Below are positions 34,607 to 44,044 of a stretch of DNA of 64,000 bases, piece after piece (position 1 is the stretch's first letter; the number at the start of each line of letters is the position of its first letter). A program made the position numbers and the translations under genes. The DNA comes from Leptospira kanakyensis. Its GTDB lineage: Bacteria; Spirochaetota; Leptospiria; Leptospirales; Leptospiraceae. The notes under the pieces were generated by a model. The model had not been told where the DNA came from and did not search any database. It saw nothing but the letters and a program-made list of their open reading frames with translations. The DNA lies in assembly GCF_004769235.1 (NCBI RefSeq), contig NZ_RQFG01000018.1, positions 62,001-126,000 on the forward strand, read 5' to 3'.

Positions 34607-35692
34607 ATGAAAACATTTCCTTTTATCTTTAACGAACCACGGCAGTTCCTCAGCTCCTTACAAGGGAAAGAGTGGGCTGATTTTCTTTTGGGAGAAATCA
34701 ATCCGCGGTTCTCTGTCACTGCCATCAAAGCAAAAGTCGTTGCTGTTCGGGAAGAAACAGCTGATGCAAAGACAATCGTATTGAAACCCAACTGGTTATG
34801 GAAGGGTTTTCGTTCAGGCCAACATGTTCCTGTGACTGTAGAAATTGCAGGAAGGAGAGTGACTCGGTTTTATTCTTTGTCTTCACGGCCAGATGATAAA
34901 CTTTTAAGTATCACCGTAAAACGCCAAAAAGGTGGACTTGTATCCAATTTTATCAATACAAACATTAAAAAAGGCGATGTATTAGAGTTAGGTGAGGCAA
35001 CTGGTGAGTTTGTCCTTCCCAAAACTTTACCTTCTAAGTTTTTATTTTTAGCAGGTGGTAGTGGAATCACTCCGATTCATTCCATTCTGAAACAACTAGA
35101 GGCAAATCAATTTAAAGGAAAAGCCACTCTTCTTTACTTTGTTCGATCCTTCGAAGATATCATTTTACGTTCTTCTTTAGAAGAAATTGCAAAATCAACT
35201 GGATGGTTAGAAATCAAATATATTTTTTCAGATGTTCCTAAAGAAGGATATGATTCAGGATTTTTAACCAAAGAAATTTTGCAAAAGTATGCAGAAGATT
35301 TAAAATCCTATTCTGTTTATGTATGTGGGCCTGCCCCCATGCAAACCAAAGCACTTTCGCTTTTAGAAGGTAACGAAATCAAATCGGAACTTTTTTTGTT
35401 ACCCGGTCAGACTTCTTTGAAGGTAAAAAAAACGGGAACGGTAGATGTCTTTTTATCTTTAAGTCACAAAACCATTCAGGTAAAAGGAGAACGTTCTTTA
35501 CTAGAAGAACTCGAAGACCAAGGGATTTATCCACAAAGCGGATGCCGTATGGGAATTTGCCATACTTGTGTTTGTAAAAAAGCAGTAGGTTCTGTAACAG
35601 ATCTATCAAATGGCGAAGTATCTGAGTTAGGTGAAGAGAATATCCAAATCTGTGTTTCTCGTGCCGAATCAAATTTGGAATTAGAACTCTAA
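34607..35692 (+). CDS. Ferredoxin-NAD(P) reductase-type protein with C-terminal [2Fe-2S] domain
   Basis: This 361-residue flavoprotein carries electrons from NAD(P)H to the neighbouring fatty-acid desaturase. The FAD-binding barrel has RVTRFYSLSSRP (about 85-96), the nucleotide domain FLFLAGGSGITPIHSIL (about 145-161) and a further YVCGPAPMQ motif. The C-terminal plant-type ferredoxin domain carries CRMGICHTC and a last Cys near ICVSR, enough for one [2Fe-2S] cluster. The layout equals that of DesC-type reductases. It is the first gene of a two-gene operon with the desaturase 67 bases downstream, behind a TetR-type operator. Confidence 0.9.
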   Translation: MKTFPFIFNEPRQFLSSLQGKEWADFLLGEINPRFSVTAIKAKVVAVREETADAKTIVLKPNWLWKGFRSGQHVPVTVEIAGRRVTRFYSLSSRPDDKLLSITVKRQKGGLVSNFINTNIKKGDVLELGEATGEFVLPKTLPSKFLFLAGGSGITPIHSILKQLEANQFKGKATLLYFVRSFEDIILRSSLEEIAKSTGWLEIKYIFSDVPKEGYDSGFLTKEILQKYAEDLKSYSVYVCGPAPMQTKALSLLEGNEIKSELFLLPGQTSLKVKKTGTVDVFLSLSHKTIQVKGERSLLEELEDQGIYPQSGCRMGICHTCVCKKAVGSVTDLSNGEVSELGEENIQICVSRAESNLELEL

Positions 35693-35759
35693 TTTTGGTA
35701 AATCAGAAAATTCACCACTAGGATCTCGAAAATTAAAGTATTCATCATAGGAAAATAAA

Positions 35760-36941
35760 ATGAAAACAATTAGCAAAACATTAAACCACGAAGAAATTGA
35801 AGCCTTTGGAAAAGAAGTGGATTCACTCCGCGAAGAAGTGATGGCCAAGGTCGGTAAAGAAGATGCAGATCATATCAGATCCATCTATAAAATCTATCGT
35901 TACACAGAGATTTTAGGTCGTGGCCTCATCCACTTTAGTTTTGAACCTATTTCCTTTGTGCTTGGTTCACTCATTCTTGGTGGATCCAAAATCATAAACA
36001 ATATGGAACTTGGTCATAACGTCCTTCATGGACAATATGATTGGATGAACGATCCACGATTTAACTCCCGTACTTTTGAATGGGACATTGTGAGTGATGC
36101 TCACCAATGGAAGTTTTATCATAATTATATGCACCATACTTATACAAATGTTCTTAATAAAGATCATGATTATGGATATAATTTTACCCGATTGACAGAA
36201 GGTCAAAAGTGGAAACCAGTTCACCTAACACAGCCTTTCACAAATATGTTTTTGGCGATGAACTTCCAGTGGGGTGTGGGAGCTCACGGTTACCGAGTGG
36301 AATATATGGAGATTCCGAAAAAACAAAGAAAGAAAAAATCTCTTAAGGATTATAAGGCAGTGTTCTTTAAAAAAATTGAACTACAACTTGTAAAAGATTA
36401 CCTTTTCTTTCCACTCCTTGCCGGTTTGAATTTTCCAAAGATCATTTTAGGAAATTTGATCGCAAATTTGATTCGAAATCTTTGGACTTACGCTGTGATC
36501 TTCTGTGGGCATTTTACAGAAAATGCAGAATCTTTTTCCGTAGATGATATTGTTGGGGAAACAAAAGCGCAGTGGTATCTAAGACAACTCAAAGGTTCTT
36601 CTAACTTAGATGGTAGTAACTTTTTTTATACGATGACTGGGCATTTGAGTCACCAAATCGAACACCATATGTTCCCTGATATGCCAGCAAAACGTTACCG
36701 TGAAGTGGCACCTCGTTTGAAAGAAATTTGTGCTAAGTATGGTCAACACTACAATACAGGAAGTTTCGTGAAACAGTTTGCTTCCGTTTGGAAACGAATC
36801 GTTGCTTATTCTTTTCCTGATTCCATTGCCGGAAAGTTAATGGGAAATAAAAAGAAATACTTAGAACCAACTGCGTTACTTTCGCAACCCAGTTTTCAGA
36901 TCTCCCTTCCTAGTGAAGAGAAGTCAGCGACTCTCACATAA
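35760..36941 (+). CDS. Fatty-acid desaturase (DesB-like)
   Basis: This 393-residue membrane di-iron enzyme introduces a double bond into an acyl chain. The three His boxes are intact: HNVLH (86-90), HNYMHH (121-126) and HQIEHH (about 298). They are accompanied by hydrophobic segments around 55-80 and 215-245. The family is the acyl-CoA desaturase type of Pseudomonas DesB. Electrons should come from the reductase encoded just upstream. Double terminators follow. Repression by the divergent TetR protein would tie membrane unsaturation to acyl-CoA supply. Confidence 0.92.
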   Translation: MKTISKTLNHEEIEAFGKEVDSLREEVMAKVGKEDADHIRSIYKIYRYTEILGRGLIHFSFEPISFVLGSLILGGSKIINNMELGHNVLHGQYDWMNDPRFNSRTFEWDIVSDAHQWKFYHNYMHHTYTNVLNKDHDYGYNFTRLTEGQKWKPVHLTQPFTNMFLAMNFQWGVGAHGYRVEYMEIPKKQRKKKSLKDYKAVFFKKIELQLVKDYLFFPLLAGLNFPKIILGNLIANLIRNLWTYAVIFCGHFTENAESFSVDDIVGETKAQWYLRQLKGSSNLDGSNFFYTMTGHLSHQIEHHMFPDMPAKRYREVAPRLKEICAKYGQHYNTGSFVKQFASVWKRIVAYSFPDSIAGKLMGNKKKYLEPTALLSQPSFQISLPSEEKSATLT

Positions 36942-36953
36942 CCTGAACTTGAC

Positions 36954-36984
36954 GAATTTCCCACTTGCGCATTGTGGGGAATTC
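36954..36984 (+). terminator. First terminator hairpin after the desaturase gene
   Basis: GAATTTCCCAC and GTGGGGAATTC form an 11-base stem (one G-U pair) with a 9-base loop, followed by a T-rich stretch. Confidence 0.65.
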
Positions 36985-37002
36985 ATTCCTTTCCTTTCTT
37001 TC

Positions 37003-37031
37003 GGGTCCTCATAACGAGGGCCCTTTTTTTT
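37003..37031 (+). terminator. Second, strong terminator after the desaturase gene
   Basis: GGGTCCTC and GAGGGCCC pair over eight bases with one G-U pair and are followed by eight T. It overlaps the stop codon of the convergent acyl-CoA dehydrogenase gene. Confidence 0.88.
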
Positions 37032-38748
37032 AATCCTTCAAATGTTTCAGTCTAATTTGATTTGCAGATAGAATGGCCAAACTATCCAAATGAAATCCTT
37101 TACACCAAGTACTACGAAGTTCTTTTCTACTAGTGGATTTGTTTTTGGCTCTTTCCATCAAGTATCCTACCACAACTCTTGCTGCCGATTCCACCACTTC
37201 AAAACTATGGGCTTCTTTTGTTTCTTGTTTTTCGATGGATTTATATGCATCAACAATGGATTCAAATAGAGTTCGGATCTCTTGGAGTTTGGTATTGGAT
37301 TCTGATCCTTTTGCCAAATGATCTAGATAACTACGGAAAGTTCCTGTCGGGCTCATTCCAGAGGTAATGCCACCAATGGCTGCGTTCACTTGGATTTGTG
37401 TGGTTCCATCATATATATTGGTGATTCTTGCATCTCGATAAAGTCGAGAAAGATCATAATCTTCTGTATACCCAGCACCACCTAATACTTGTAATCCATC
37501 ATAAACTAAGTCATTACACATTTCTGAATTGTAGTATTTGGATATGGGAGTGAGTGTGTTTGCCACTTTTTCCCAGAATTTTCCTATTTTGGATTCTTCC
37601 GGGGAAACGGTTCGCCCATCTTCATACCAATAGTATTTATCTACAGAAAAGGCAGCTTCCACCATTAGACAACGCATTCCCGCAAGTTCACGTTCCATTC
37701 GGTCCAACATACGACGGACAGCCGGAATTTCATAAATGGGTTTTCCAAATTGGATTCTTTCTTTTGCGTATTTAAGAGCTTCTTCATAAGCAGCAGTGAC
37801 TATCCCTGTACCTTGGGAAGAAACACTGAGACGGGCACCGTTTAACATTCCCATTACATACTTTACAAGTCCGAATCCTTCTTTACCAACAAGATAACCT
37901 TCACTGTTTTCAAAGACGGTTTCGCAGGTGGCGGAGGCTTTGATTCCTAATTTTTTTTCGATACCTTGCACCGCATAATCTTTGTTCTCAACAATAAAAA
38001 AAGAAAGTCCTCTCGCACCACTTTCTTGGGTTCCTGTTCTTGCTAACGTGAGAGTGATACCCGGGATACCATTCACTCCACAGGCTACAGTTTGAAATCT
38101 TTTGGTTCCGTTGAGATACCACTTACCATCTTTTTTTGTAGCTTTGGTGGTAATGTTTGGTAAATCAGATCCGAAGTCTGGTTCTGATAATCCCATAGTG
38201 ACTGTATAGTTTCCTGAAATTAGTTTTGGAATCCATTCTTCTTTCATTTCATCAGAGGCACAGACTTCCAAAATGGCGGCAAGCCCCATACTTCCCACTG
38301 CAATGGTAATAGAACTATCGGATCTATACATCAATTCCGCAATCATCGCCTTTATGATGCTAGGTGCACCTAGTCCACCATACCTTCTTTTGAATGCAAC
38401 AGGCCCAAGTCCTGCATCATGATACATTTTGATTACATCCACCATCTCTTGTGGATGGATCACGTTTCCATTATCAAATTTTAGACCTTTGGAATCCACA
38501 GTTGCAGCAACTTGGGAAACATACATCCCACTGATTTCTCCGCAGGATTTTAGGATTTCATCATAAAATGATTTCGCCTCATCGATATTAGATGGTGCAT
38601 ACTCTAGTCGAGGGTTATTGTTTTCGGAATAAAGTTTGGAATCAGAATAGTTATTTTCATAAATAGGAACAATTTCATTCCAATCAATTAATTCGTAAAA
38701 ATGTTCTTTTAAGTCTTCGTTGGTTTGAAAGTAGTTACTTTGGATCAT
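37030..38748 (-). CDS. Acyl-CoA dehydrogenase-family protein
   Basis: This 572-residue FAD enzyme of fatty-acid beta-oxidation is longer than the classical 380-residue form because of extra N- and C-terminal helical parts, like the bacterial FadE/AidB-type large subgroup. Signature stretches are MGLSEPDFGSDLPNITTKA (substrate/FAD contact), GFGLVKYVMGMLNGARLSV and YGLQ-like DGLQVLGGAGYTEDYDLSRLYRDARI near 430-455. The catalytic Glu is probably in that last block. AAAGGA precedes the ATG. The gene stands alone; a palindrome about 100 bases upstream may control it. Confidence 0.9.
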   Translation of the reverse strand: MIQSNYFQTNEDLKEHFYELIDWNEIVPIYENNYSDSKLYSENNNPRLEYAPSNIDEAKSFYDEILKSCGEISGMYVSQVAATVDSKGLKFDNGNVIHPQEMVDVIKMYHDAGLGPVAFKRRYGGLGAPSIIKAMIAELMYRSDSSITIAVGSMGLAAILEVCASDEMKEEWIPKLISGNYTVTMGLSEPDFGSDLPNITTKATKKDGKWYLNGTKRFQTVACGVNGIPGITLTLARTGTQESGARGLSFFIVENKDYAVQGIEKKLGIKASATCETVFENSEGYLVGKEGFGLVKYVMGMLNGARLSVSSQGTGIVTAAYEEALKYAKERIQFGKPIYEIPAVRRMLDRMERELAGMRCLMVEAAFSVDKYYWYEDGRTVSPEESKIGKFWEKVANTLTPISKYYNSEMCNDLVYDGLQVLGGAGYTEDYDLSRLYRDARITNIYDGTTQIQVNAAIGGITSGMSPTGTFRSYLDHLAKGSESNTKLQEIRTLFESIVDAYKSIEKQETKEAHSFEVVESAARVVVGYLMERAKNKSTSRKELRSTWCKGFHLDSLAILSANQIRLKHLKD

Positions 38749-38844
38749 AAAAATTCCTTTTGAGTTAGAAGATAAATTTTAGTAATGTGAGGCGATTAAA
38801 AAAAATCGTATAACAAAAAAAATTGGAAAATTAGATAGATGGTG

Positions 38845-38856
38845 AACCGATCGGTT
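38845..38856. promoter_or_regulatory. Palindrome upstream of the acyl-CoA dehydrogenase gene
   Basis: AACCGATCGGTT is a perfect 12-base palindrome about 100 bases before the dehydrogenase start. This is the size of a TetR-family operator such as those controlling beta-oxidation genes. No copy of it occurs near the other operators here. Confidence 0.35.
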
Positions 38857-39036
38857 TCCTTTTTTTTGTGAATTAGCCCAACAAAAACGAACGAAGGTAT
38901 TGTTTTTGGATGACTCCAAATCTTCCTATATTTGTTAGAAATTAAGGTTTCTTTTTTTACAATTCCCAAGTAGAATTCAAAATCTATCTCTACCGAAAAA
39001 AATCGTGCCCGTTTTTTTCTGTGGAACAGGAGACGT

Positions 39037-39843
39037 ATGAAACAACTCATTTCTATTTTTGCGCTCGTTTTCGCCATTAAGTGTGCGAGTGTACCAACTG
39101 CACAACTACCGATAAAGTCTTCCATTTCTGGAAATCCAGTGGAATATAAATTGGATGGAAAAACCTACGAGGGATTTCTCGCCGTTGATTCTTCTGTTAT
39201 AGGAAAACGTCCTGGTGTCCTTGTGATTCACGAATGGTGGGGAGTGAACGAGTATCCCAAACAAAGAGCCAAACAACTTGCTGATTTAGGTTATGTTGCT
39301 TTTGTGATGGATGTTTATGGAAAAGGAATTCTTGCAAAAGACCATGTAGAAGCTGGGAAACTTTCTGGTGCGAATGGAGAACCGAAAGTGATGCTCAAAA
39401 AAATCTACAAGGCTCTCGAAATTTTAAAATCAAACCCAAATGTTGATACTAGTAAAATTGGAGCCATCGGATATTGTTTTGGTGGTGGCGGAGTCATTGA
39501 ACTAGCATTAGATGGTGCTGACTTAAAAGGCGGAGTTGTTTCTTTCCATGGTTTCCTTAGTAGCAAAAACTTGGCTTCCGGTGCAAAAAAAATAAAATCA
39601 AAAGTTTTAGTGCATCATGGTGCAGATGATCCTTTTATTCCTAAAACGTCTGTGGAAACATTCATCAAAACAGTGACTGATGCAAAAGCTCCTGTTACTT
39701 TTATCTCTCACCCAGGAGCCGTTCATGGATTCACAAGACCTGGGGCAGAAGCTCGTGGACTTCCTGGTCTTGCATATAATGAAAAAGCTGACTACGCATC
39801 CTTTGATAGTATGAAGGATTTTTTCACGTCAAACTTTAAATAG
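39037..39843 (+). CDS. Dienelactone-hydrolase-family lipoprotein
   Basis: This 268-residue alpha/beta hydrolase has an N-terminal signal with a loose lipobox (FAIKC, Cys16). The nucleophile is a Cys, Cys147 in GAIGYCFGGGG, as in dienelactone hydrolases. The acid is Asp in GADDPFIP and the base is His in HPGAVHGFTRPGA. An EWWGVN segment lies near residue 66. The preferred substrate is unknown. AGGAGA precedes the ATG. The last 52 bases overlap the 3' end of the czcA-like gene on the other strand. Confidence 0.87.
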   Translation: MKQLISIFALVFAIKCASVPTAQLPIKSSISGNPVEYKLDGKTYEGFLAVDSSVIGKRPGVLVIHEWWGVNEYPKQRAKQLADLGYVAFVMDVYGKGILAKDHVEAGKLSGANGEPKVMLKKIYKALEILKSNPNVDTSKIGAIGYCFGGGGVIELALDGADLKGGVVSFHGFLSSKNLASGAKKIKSKVLVHHGADDPFIPKTSVETFIKTVTDAKAPVTFISHPGAVHGFTRPGAEARGLPGLAYNEKADYASFDSMKDFFTSNFK

Positions 39844-42800
39844 ACGAGAGGAAGGACAAACAGCGTCAGGGCACTTGCTGAAACTAATCCTCCAATCACT
39901 ACGGTTGCTAGAGGTCTTTGGACTTCGGCACCTGGTGAGGAACTGATTGCCATAGGTATAAATCCAATGGATGCCAAAAAGGCAGTGGTGAGTACAGGGC
40001 GAAGTCTTGACAGTGCAGCCTCTTTCACTGCTTCTTCTTTTCCTTTCCCCTCTTGTTCCAAACTCCGAATGAAACTGATGAGTACAAGTCCATTTAGAAC
40101 GGCAATTCCAAACAAAGCAATGAATCCCACTCCCGCTGAAATACTAAATGGTAAATTCCTTATGTAAAGAGCAAAAATTCCTCCAGTGATGGCAAACGGA
40201 ACATTGAGGAAGATGATGATTGCCGCTGATAATTCGTTAAATGCAAAATATAAGATTAAAAAAATAACGAGTAGTGTAATCGGTACAACAATGTATAAAG
40301 TTTTTGTTGCAGATTCAAATTTTTCAAACTCACCTCCTGTGGTATAGTGGTAACCTGATGGAAAATTGATTTCTTTTTCTAAAACAGATTGAACAAGTTT
40401 TACCGTACTCACCATATCACTTCCTCGAATGTTAAATTGTACTAAAGCATAACGATTTTGATTTTGGTGGTAGATTTGTACAGGCCCGTCTTCAATATAA
40501 ATTTCTGAAAGTTCGTGTAAGGGAGCAAAACTATTTTTCCCAACCTTAACTGGTATGTTTTTGATTTGTTCTGGGTTTCCACCTACATCTGTTTTCACAA
40601 CGATATCGAATCGTTTCATTCCTTCATAAACAATACCAGCAGGAACTCCCGAAGAAATGGATCCGGTAACACGACCTATATCGATGATTGATTGGTCGTA
40701 TCTTGCTAACTTTTCTCTGTTGGGTTTGATCCTTAAATATTCCAATCCATACAATTGTTCGATACGTAGGTCAACGACACCGGGAATGTTTTTGATTTTT
40801 TTAGAAATTTCTTCTGCTAAAGATTTTAGTTTTGTTAAATCATCTCCAAAAATTTTGATTCCCACATCGGCTCGGATCCCAGCCATAATTTCATTGTTCC
40901 GCATTTCAATTGGTTGTGATAAACCATAAGCCACTTGTGGAGCAACTCTTTCAATGATCTCTTGTAACTTGAGTTCAAGTTCCTCTTTGTTTAGTTTCCA
41001 TTCGGATCTTGGTTTCATATCCATATACATATCGGTTTTTTCTACACCCATAGGTTCAATGGCAAGTTCTGGTGATCCTGTTCTCGAAACTACTTCTGTG
41101 ATTTCTGGAATTTCTTTAAGAATGGCCCTTTCTATTTTCATAGAAGATTCTAAAGATTCAGTTAACGTTGTAGATGGATACCGGCTAATTTCGATTAGGA
41201 GATTCCCTTCATCTAGTTTTGGTAAAAATTCACCCCCCAACCGAAAGAATAATATAATAGAAAGAAGAAGAATTCCAATACTGGAATAAGTGACTTTTTT
41301 AGATTCCTTTAGACAATATTCTAATTTTGGTGTATACCATTCGTGAATTTTTTGGAAAAACTTTGTTTCTCCTTCGGCAATATGCCCTCCTTTTAAAAAA
41401 TAGGAAGCAAGAACGGGAATGAGTGTGAGTGTTAAGAAGAACGCGCCAAGTAAGGCAAATAAAACGGTTGTTGCCATTGGGATAAACATTTTGCCCTCAG
41501 TTCCGCTTAAAGTAAGAATTGGGATATAAACAATTCCTATGATGATTTCTCCATAAATAGTGGCCTTTCGAACTTCTATCGTTGCACTTAAAATGGTTTC
41601 TTTTTGTTCTTTGTCGGTAAGATCTCTTTTTAATTCTTTGCGTTTTAATCCCAAACGTCTGTGTGAGTTTTCAATCAAGATGACTGCACCATCTACAATA
41701 AGTCCAAAGTCAATGGCACCCATAGACATTAAATTGGCAGGCAGGTCTCGTAAAAACATAAGTGAAATAGCAAACAACATCGCTAGTGGAATCACAGAGG
41801 CAATGACAAGCCCCGATCGAAAATCACCAATCATCAGAAATAGTATAATGATGACAAGGATGGCTCCTTCTGATAAATTCCATACAATAGTGTTTAAAGT
41901 ATTTTTCACCATGATCGAACGATCATAATACGGTTTGATTTTCATACCTGTGGGAAGAGTTTTTTCTATCTGAGTGATTTTTTCTTTTACGGCTGTAGTG
42001 ACCTCTAGTGAATTTTCACCGAGTAACATGAGTGTTACGGCACCTACCACTTCAGACTTACCTGTTGCCGTGGCTGCACCTTTTCGTAATCTAGCTCCTT
42101 CCACAATTTTACCAATGTTACTTAAATAAATAGGGAATCCATCTCCCATTTTACCTACTTGGATTTTTTCAAAGTCAGTGATTTCTTTTAAAAGACCGTC
42201 GCTACCAACAATCAATTGTTCGCCGGATCGTTCAATATACCCACTCCCTGTGGAAATGTTGTTAGATTCAACGGCAGTTACAATTTGATTGAGTGATACA
42301 CCAAGTGAAGCCGCTTTAAAGGGATCTACAATGACTTGATACTGTTTAGTTTTGCCGCCAAAACTATTGACTTCTACAATGCCGGGAACTGTTTTGAGTG
42401 CAGGATTGATATACCAATTCAAATAAGTTGTGAGTTCCATCTGAGTATGAAATTCACTCTCTAAGGTGAATTGAAATACTTCCCCAAGGCCTGTTGTGAT
42501 GGGGCCAATGACTGGTTTTCCAAAAATGGCGGGAATATTTTCTGATGCTTCTGTTAATCTTTCGCTGACAAGTTGCCTACTTTTCCATAAATCAGTTCCA
42601 TCTGTAAATACGGCAGTCACAAGGGAAAATCCATAGCGAGAAACGGATCTAACTTCTATTAAGTTTGGGATTCCTGTGATGGCTCTTTCTACAGGTAAGG
42701 TGATGTACTGTTCGATTTCCAAAGTAGAGAGAGAAGGGGAAGTTGTGATTACTTGGACTTGGACGTTGGTGATGTCAGGTACTGCATCTACTTTTAAGTG

Positions 42801-42902
42801 ATTCAATGAATAAAAACCACCAAACACAAGTAATACTGTTAAAATAATAACTAAAAGGCGATTTTGTAGAGAGAATTGAACGATTTTTGTTAAAAATTCC
42901 AT
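39792..42902 (-). CDS. czcA: Heavy-metal efflux RND pump (CzcA/CusA family)
   Basis: This 1036-residue inner-membrane proton-driven pump exports metal ions through a tripartite complex. Twelve membrane helices are split by two large periplasmic loops. The fourth-helix signature is DFGLIVDGAVILIEN, the DFG-X3-DGA-X3-xEN form which, as I recall, marks the Co/Zn/Cd subgroup rather than the Cu/Ag CusA form. The N-terminus (IVQFSLQNRLLVIILTVLL) and the VDAVPDITNVQVQV block are standard. It is third of a czcC-czcB-czcA set, starting two bases after czcB. Its end overlaps a convergent gene by 52 bases. Confidence 0.93.
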   Translation of the reverse strand: MEFLTKIVQFSLQNRLLVIILTVLLVFGGFYSLNHLKVDAVPDITNVQVQVITTSPSLSTLEIEQYITLPVERAITGIPNLIEVRSVSRYGFSLVTAVFTDGTDLWKSRQLVSERLTEASENIPAIFGKPVIGPITTGLGEVFQFTLESEFHTQMELTTYLNWYINPALKTVPGIVEVNSFGGKTKQYQVIVDPFKAASLGVSLNQIVTAVESNNISTGSGYIERSGEQLIVGSDGLLKEITDFEKIQVGKMGDGFPIYLSNIGKIVEGARLRKGAATATGKSEVVGAVTLMLLGENSLEVTTAVKEKITQIEKTLPTGMKIKPYYDRSIMVKNTLNTIVWNLSEGAILVIIILFLMIGDFRSGLVIASVIPLAMLFAISLMFLRDLPANLMSMGAIDFGLIVDGAVILIENSHRRLGLKRKELKRDLTDKEQKETILSATIEVRKATIYGEIIIGIVYIPILTLSGTEGKMFIPMATTVLFALLGAFFLTLTLIPVLASYFLKGGHIAEGETKFFQKIHEWYTPKLEYCLKESKKVTYSSIGILLLSIILFFRLGGEFLPKLDEGNLLIEISRYPSTTLTESLESSMKIERAILKEIPEITEVVSRTGSPELAIEPMGVEKTDMYMDMKPRSEWKLNKEELELKLQEIIERVAPQVAYGLSQPIEMRNNEIMAGIRADVGIKIFGDDLTKLKSLAEEISKKIKNIPGVVDLRIEQLYGLEYLRIKPNREKLARYDQSIIDIGRVTGSISSGVPAGIVYEGMKRFDIVVKTDVGGNPEQIKNIPVKVGKNSFAPLHELSEIYIEDGPVQIYHQNQNRYALVQFNIRGSDMVSTVKLVQSVLEKEINFPSGYHYTTGGEFEKFESATKTLYIVVPITLLVIFLILYFAFNELSAAIIIFLNVPFAITGGIFALYIRNLPFSISAGVGFIALFGIAVLNGLVLISFIRSLEQEGKGKEEAVKEAALSRLRPVLTTAFLASIGFIPMAISSSPGAEVQRPLATVVIGGLVSASALTLFVLPLVYLKFDVKKSFILSKDA

Positions 42903-42904
42903 AT

Positions 42905-44044
42905 TTATTCTCCACCAAACGTAGATTTGAATAAGATGGCTTTGAGTTCAAAGGCAGATTTTGTGACTATTCTTTCTCCTGGTTTGATTCCAGAAAGGAT
43001 TTCCACTTGTCCATCATTCACATTTCCTATTTCGACTTCTGTCCATTGAAACTCATTCGGTTTGGTTTCAATAAATATAAACTTTCGATTTTGATAAGAT
43101 TGTACTGATTCTTCAGAAACTTGTATACCTTCCTTTTGATTCACCATTAGGATGGCTTTTCCGAATAAACCAATCTTTGCTTTACGGTTTTTGTTTTTAA
43201 AAACTACCCTTGCATGAACCGTTCTCGATTCTGGGTCTACCTTTTCGCCAATATGTTCCAATGTTCCTTCAAATTCCAAATCAGGATAAGCATTCAAAAT
43301 AATTTTTCCTTTATCACCTTCCGAAAGATATTTTAAATCGTTTTCAAATATTTTTGCTTGGAACCAAAGAGAAGAAAGTTCGGCAATGGTGGTTAGAATT
43401 TGATTTCCTAAAATGATGGAACCGGGAATGGCATTTCGGGAAAGAGCAAGCCCTGACCTTGGTGCAAATACAGTATATACTCCAGAAGCAGAATTATCGA
43501 TCGGTAAGCCATTTGCTCGTAAGTTTTCTTCTGCCGCATTTTTTTCTGATTCAACAACTTTTAGATTTGTTTCTGCATCGATAAACTCTTGTTTTGCGGC
43601 TAAATTCATTTTAACCAATGATTGGATTCTAATTAAGTTTTGTTCGGCTGCGGTAAATTTTGACTTTGCTACTAAATAAGTTGATCTTAGTTTTGCAAGT
43701 TCTGGTGAATCGATGGTAGCTAGTTTTTGACCTTTTTTGATGGTATCACCTTCTACAAAAAAAACGGAAGTGATACGCCCTGAAATCCTTGCCGGTACAT
43801 CAATGATTGCATCTGGTACTGCTTCTGTTTCACCAATCAGTTCAATTTTTGTTTGGATGGATTCTTTTTGGATGATTTCAGTTTCTATTCCTAAACTTTT
43901 CTGATTTTCTAAAGAAAGTTTTACTAAGTCTTTGGTTTCTTTTGTGGATTCTAAATCGTTATTAGTTTTACTAAACTTCCAAAAATATATGGAAGCAGAA
44001 ATCAAAAGAAGGGAAAAAATTAAGATAAGTGTTTGTTTTTTCAT
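42905..44044 (-). CDS. czcB: RND periplasmic adaptor (CzcB/CusB type)
   Basis: This 379-residue membrane-fusion protein joins the pump to the outer-membrane channel. It has an N-terminal signal anchor (residues 5-24), a barrel-sandwich region (IDVPARISGRITSVFFVEGD, KKGQKLATIDSPEL), an alpha-helical hairpin (about 115-180) and beta-barrel domains (RSGLALSRNAIPGSIIL, VHARVVFKN). The start overlaps the czcC stop by four bases. No His-rich metal-binding extension is seen, unlike CzcB of Cupriavidus. Confidence 0.9.
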   Translation of the reverse strand: MKKQTLILIFSLLLISASIYFWKFSKTNNDLESTKETKDLVKLSLENQKSLGIETEIIQKESIQTKIELIGETEAVPDAIIDVPARISGRITSVFFVEGDTIKKGQKLATIDSPELAKLRSTYLVAKSKFTAAEQNLIRIQSLVKMNLAAKQEFIDAETNLKVVESEKNAAEENLRANGLPIDNSASGVYTVFAPRSGLALSRNAIPGSIILGNQILTTIAELSSLWFQAKIFENDLKYLSEGDKGKIILNAYPDLEFEGTLEHIGEKVDPESRTVHARVVFKNKNRKAKIGLFGKAILMVNQKEGIQVSEESVQSYQNRKFIFIETKPNEFQWTEVEIGNVNDGQVEILSGIKPGERIVTKSAFELKAILFKSTFGGE

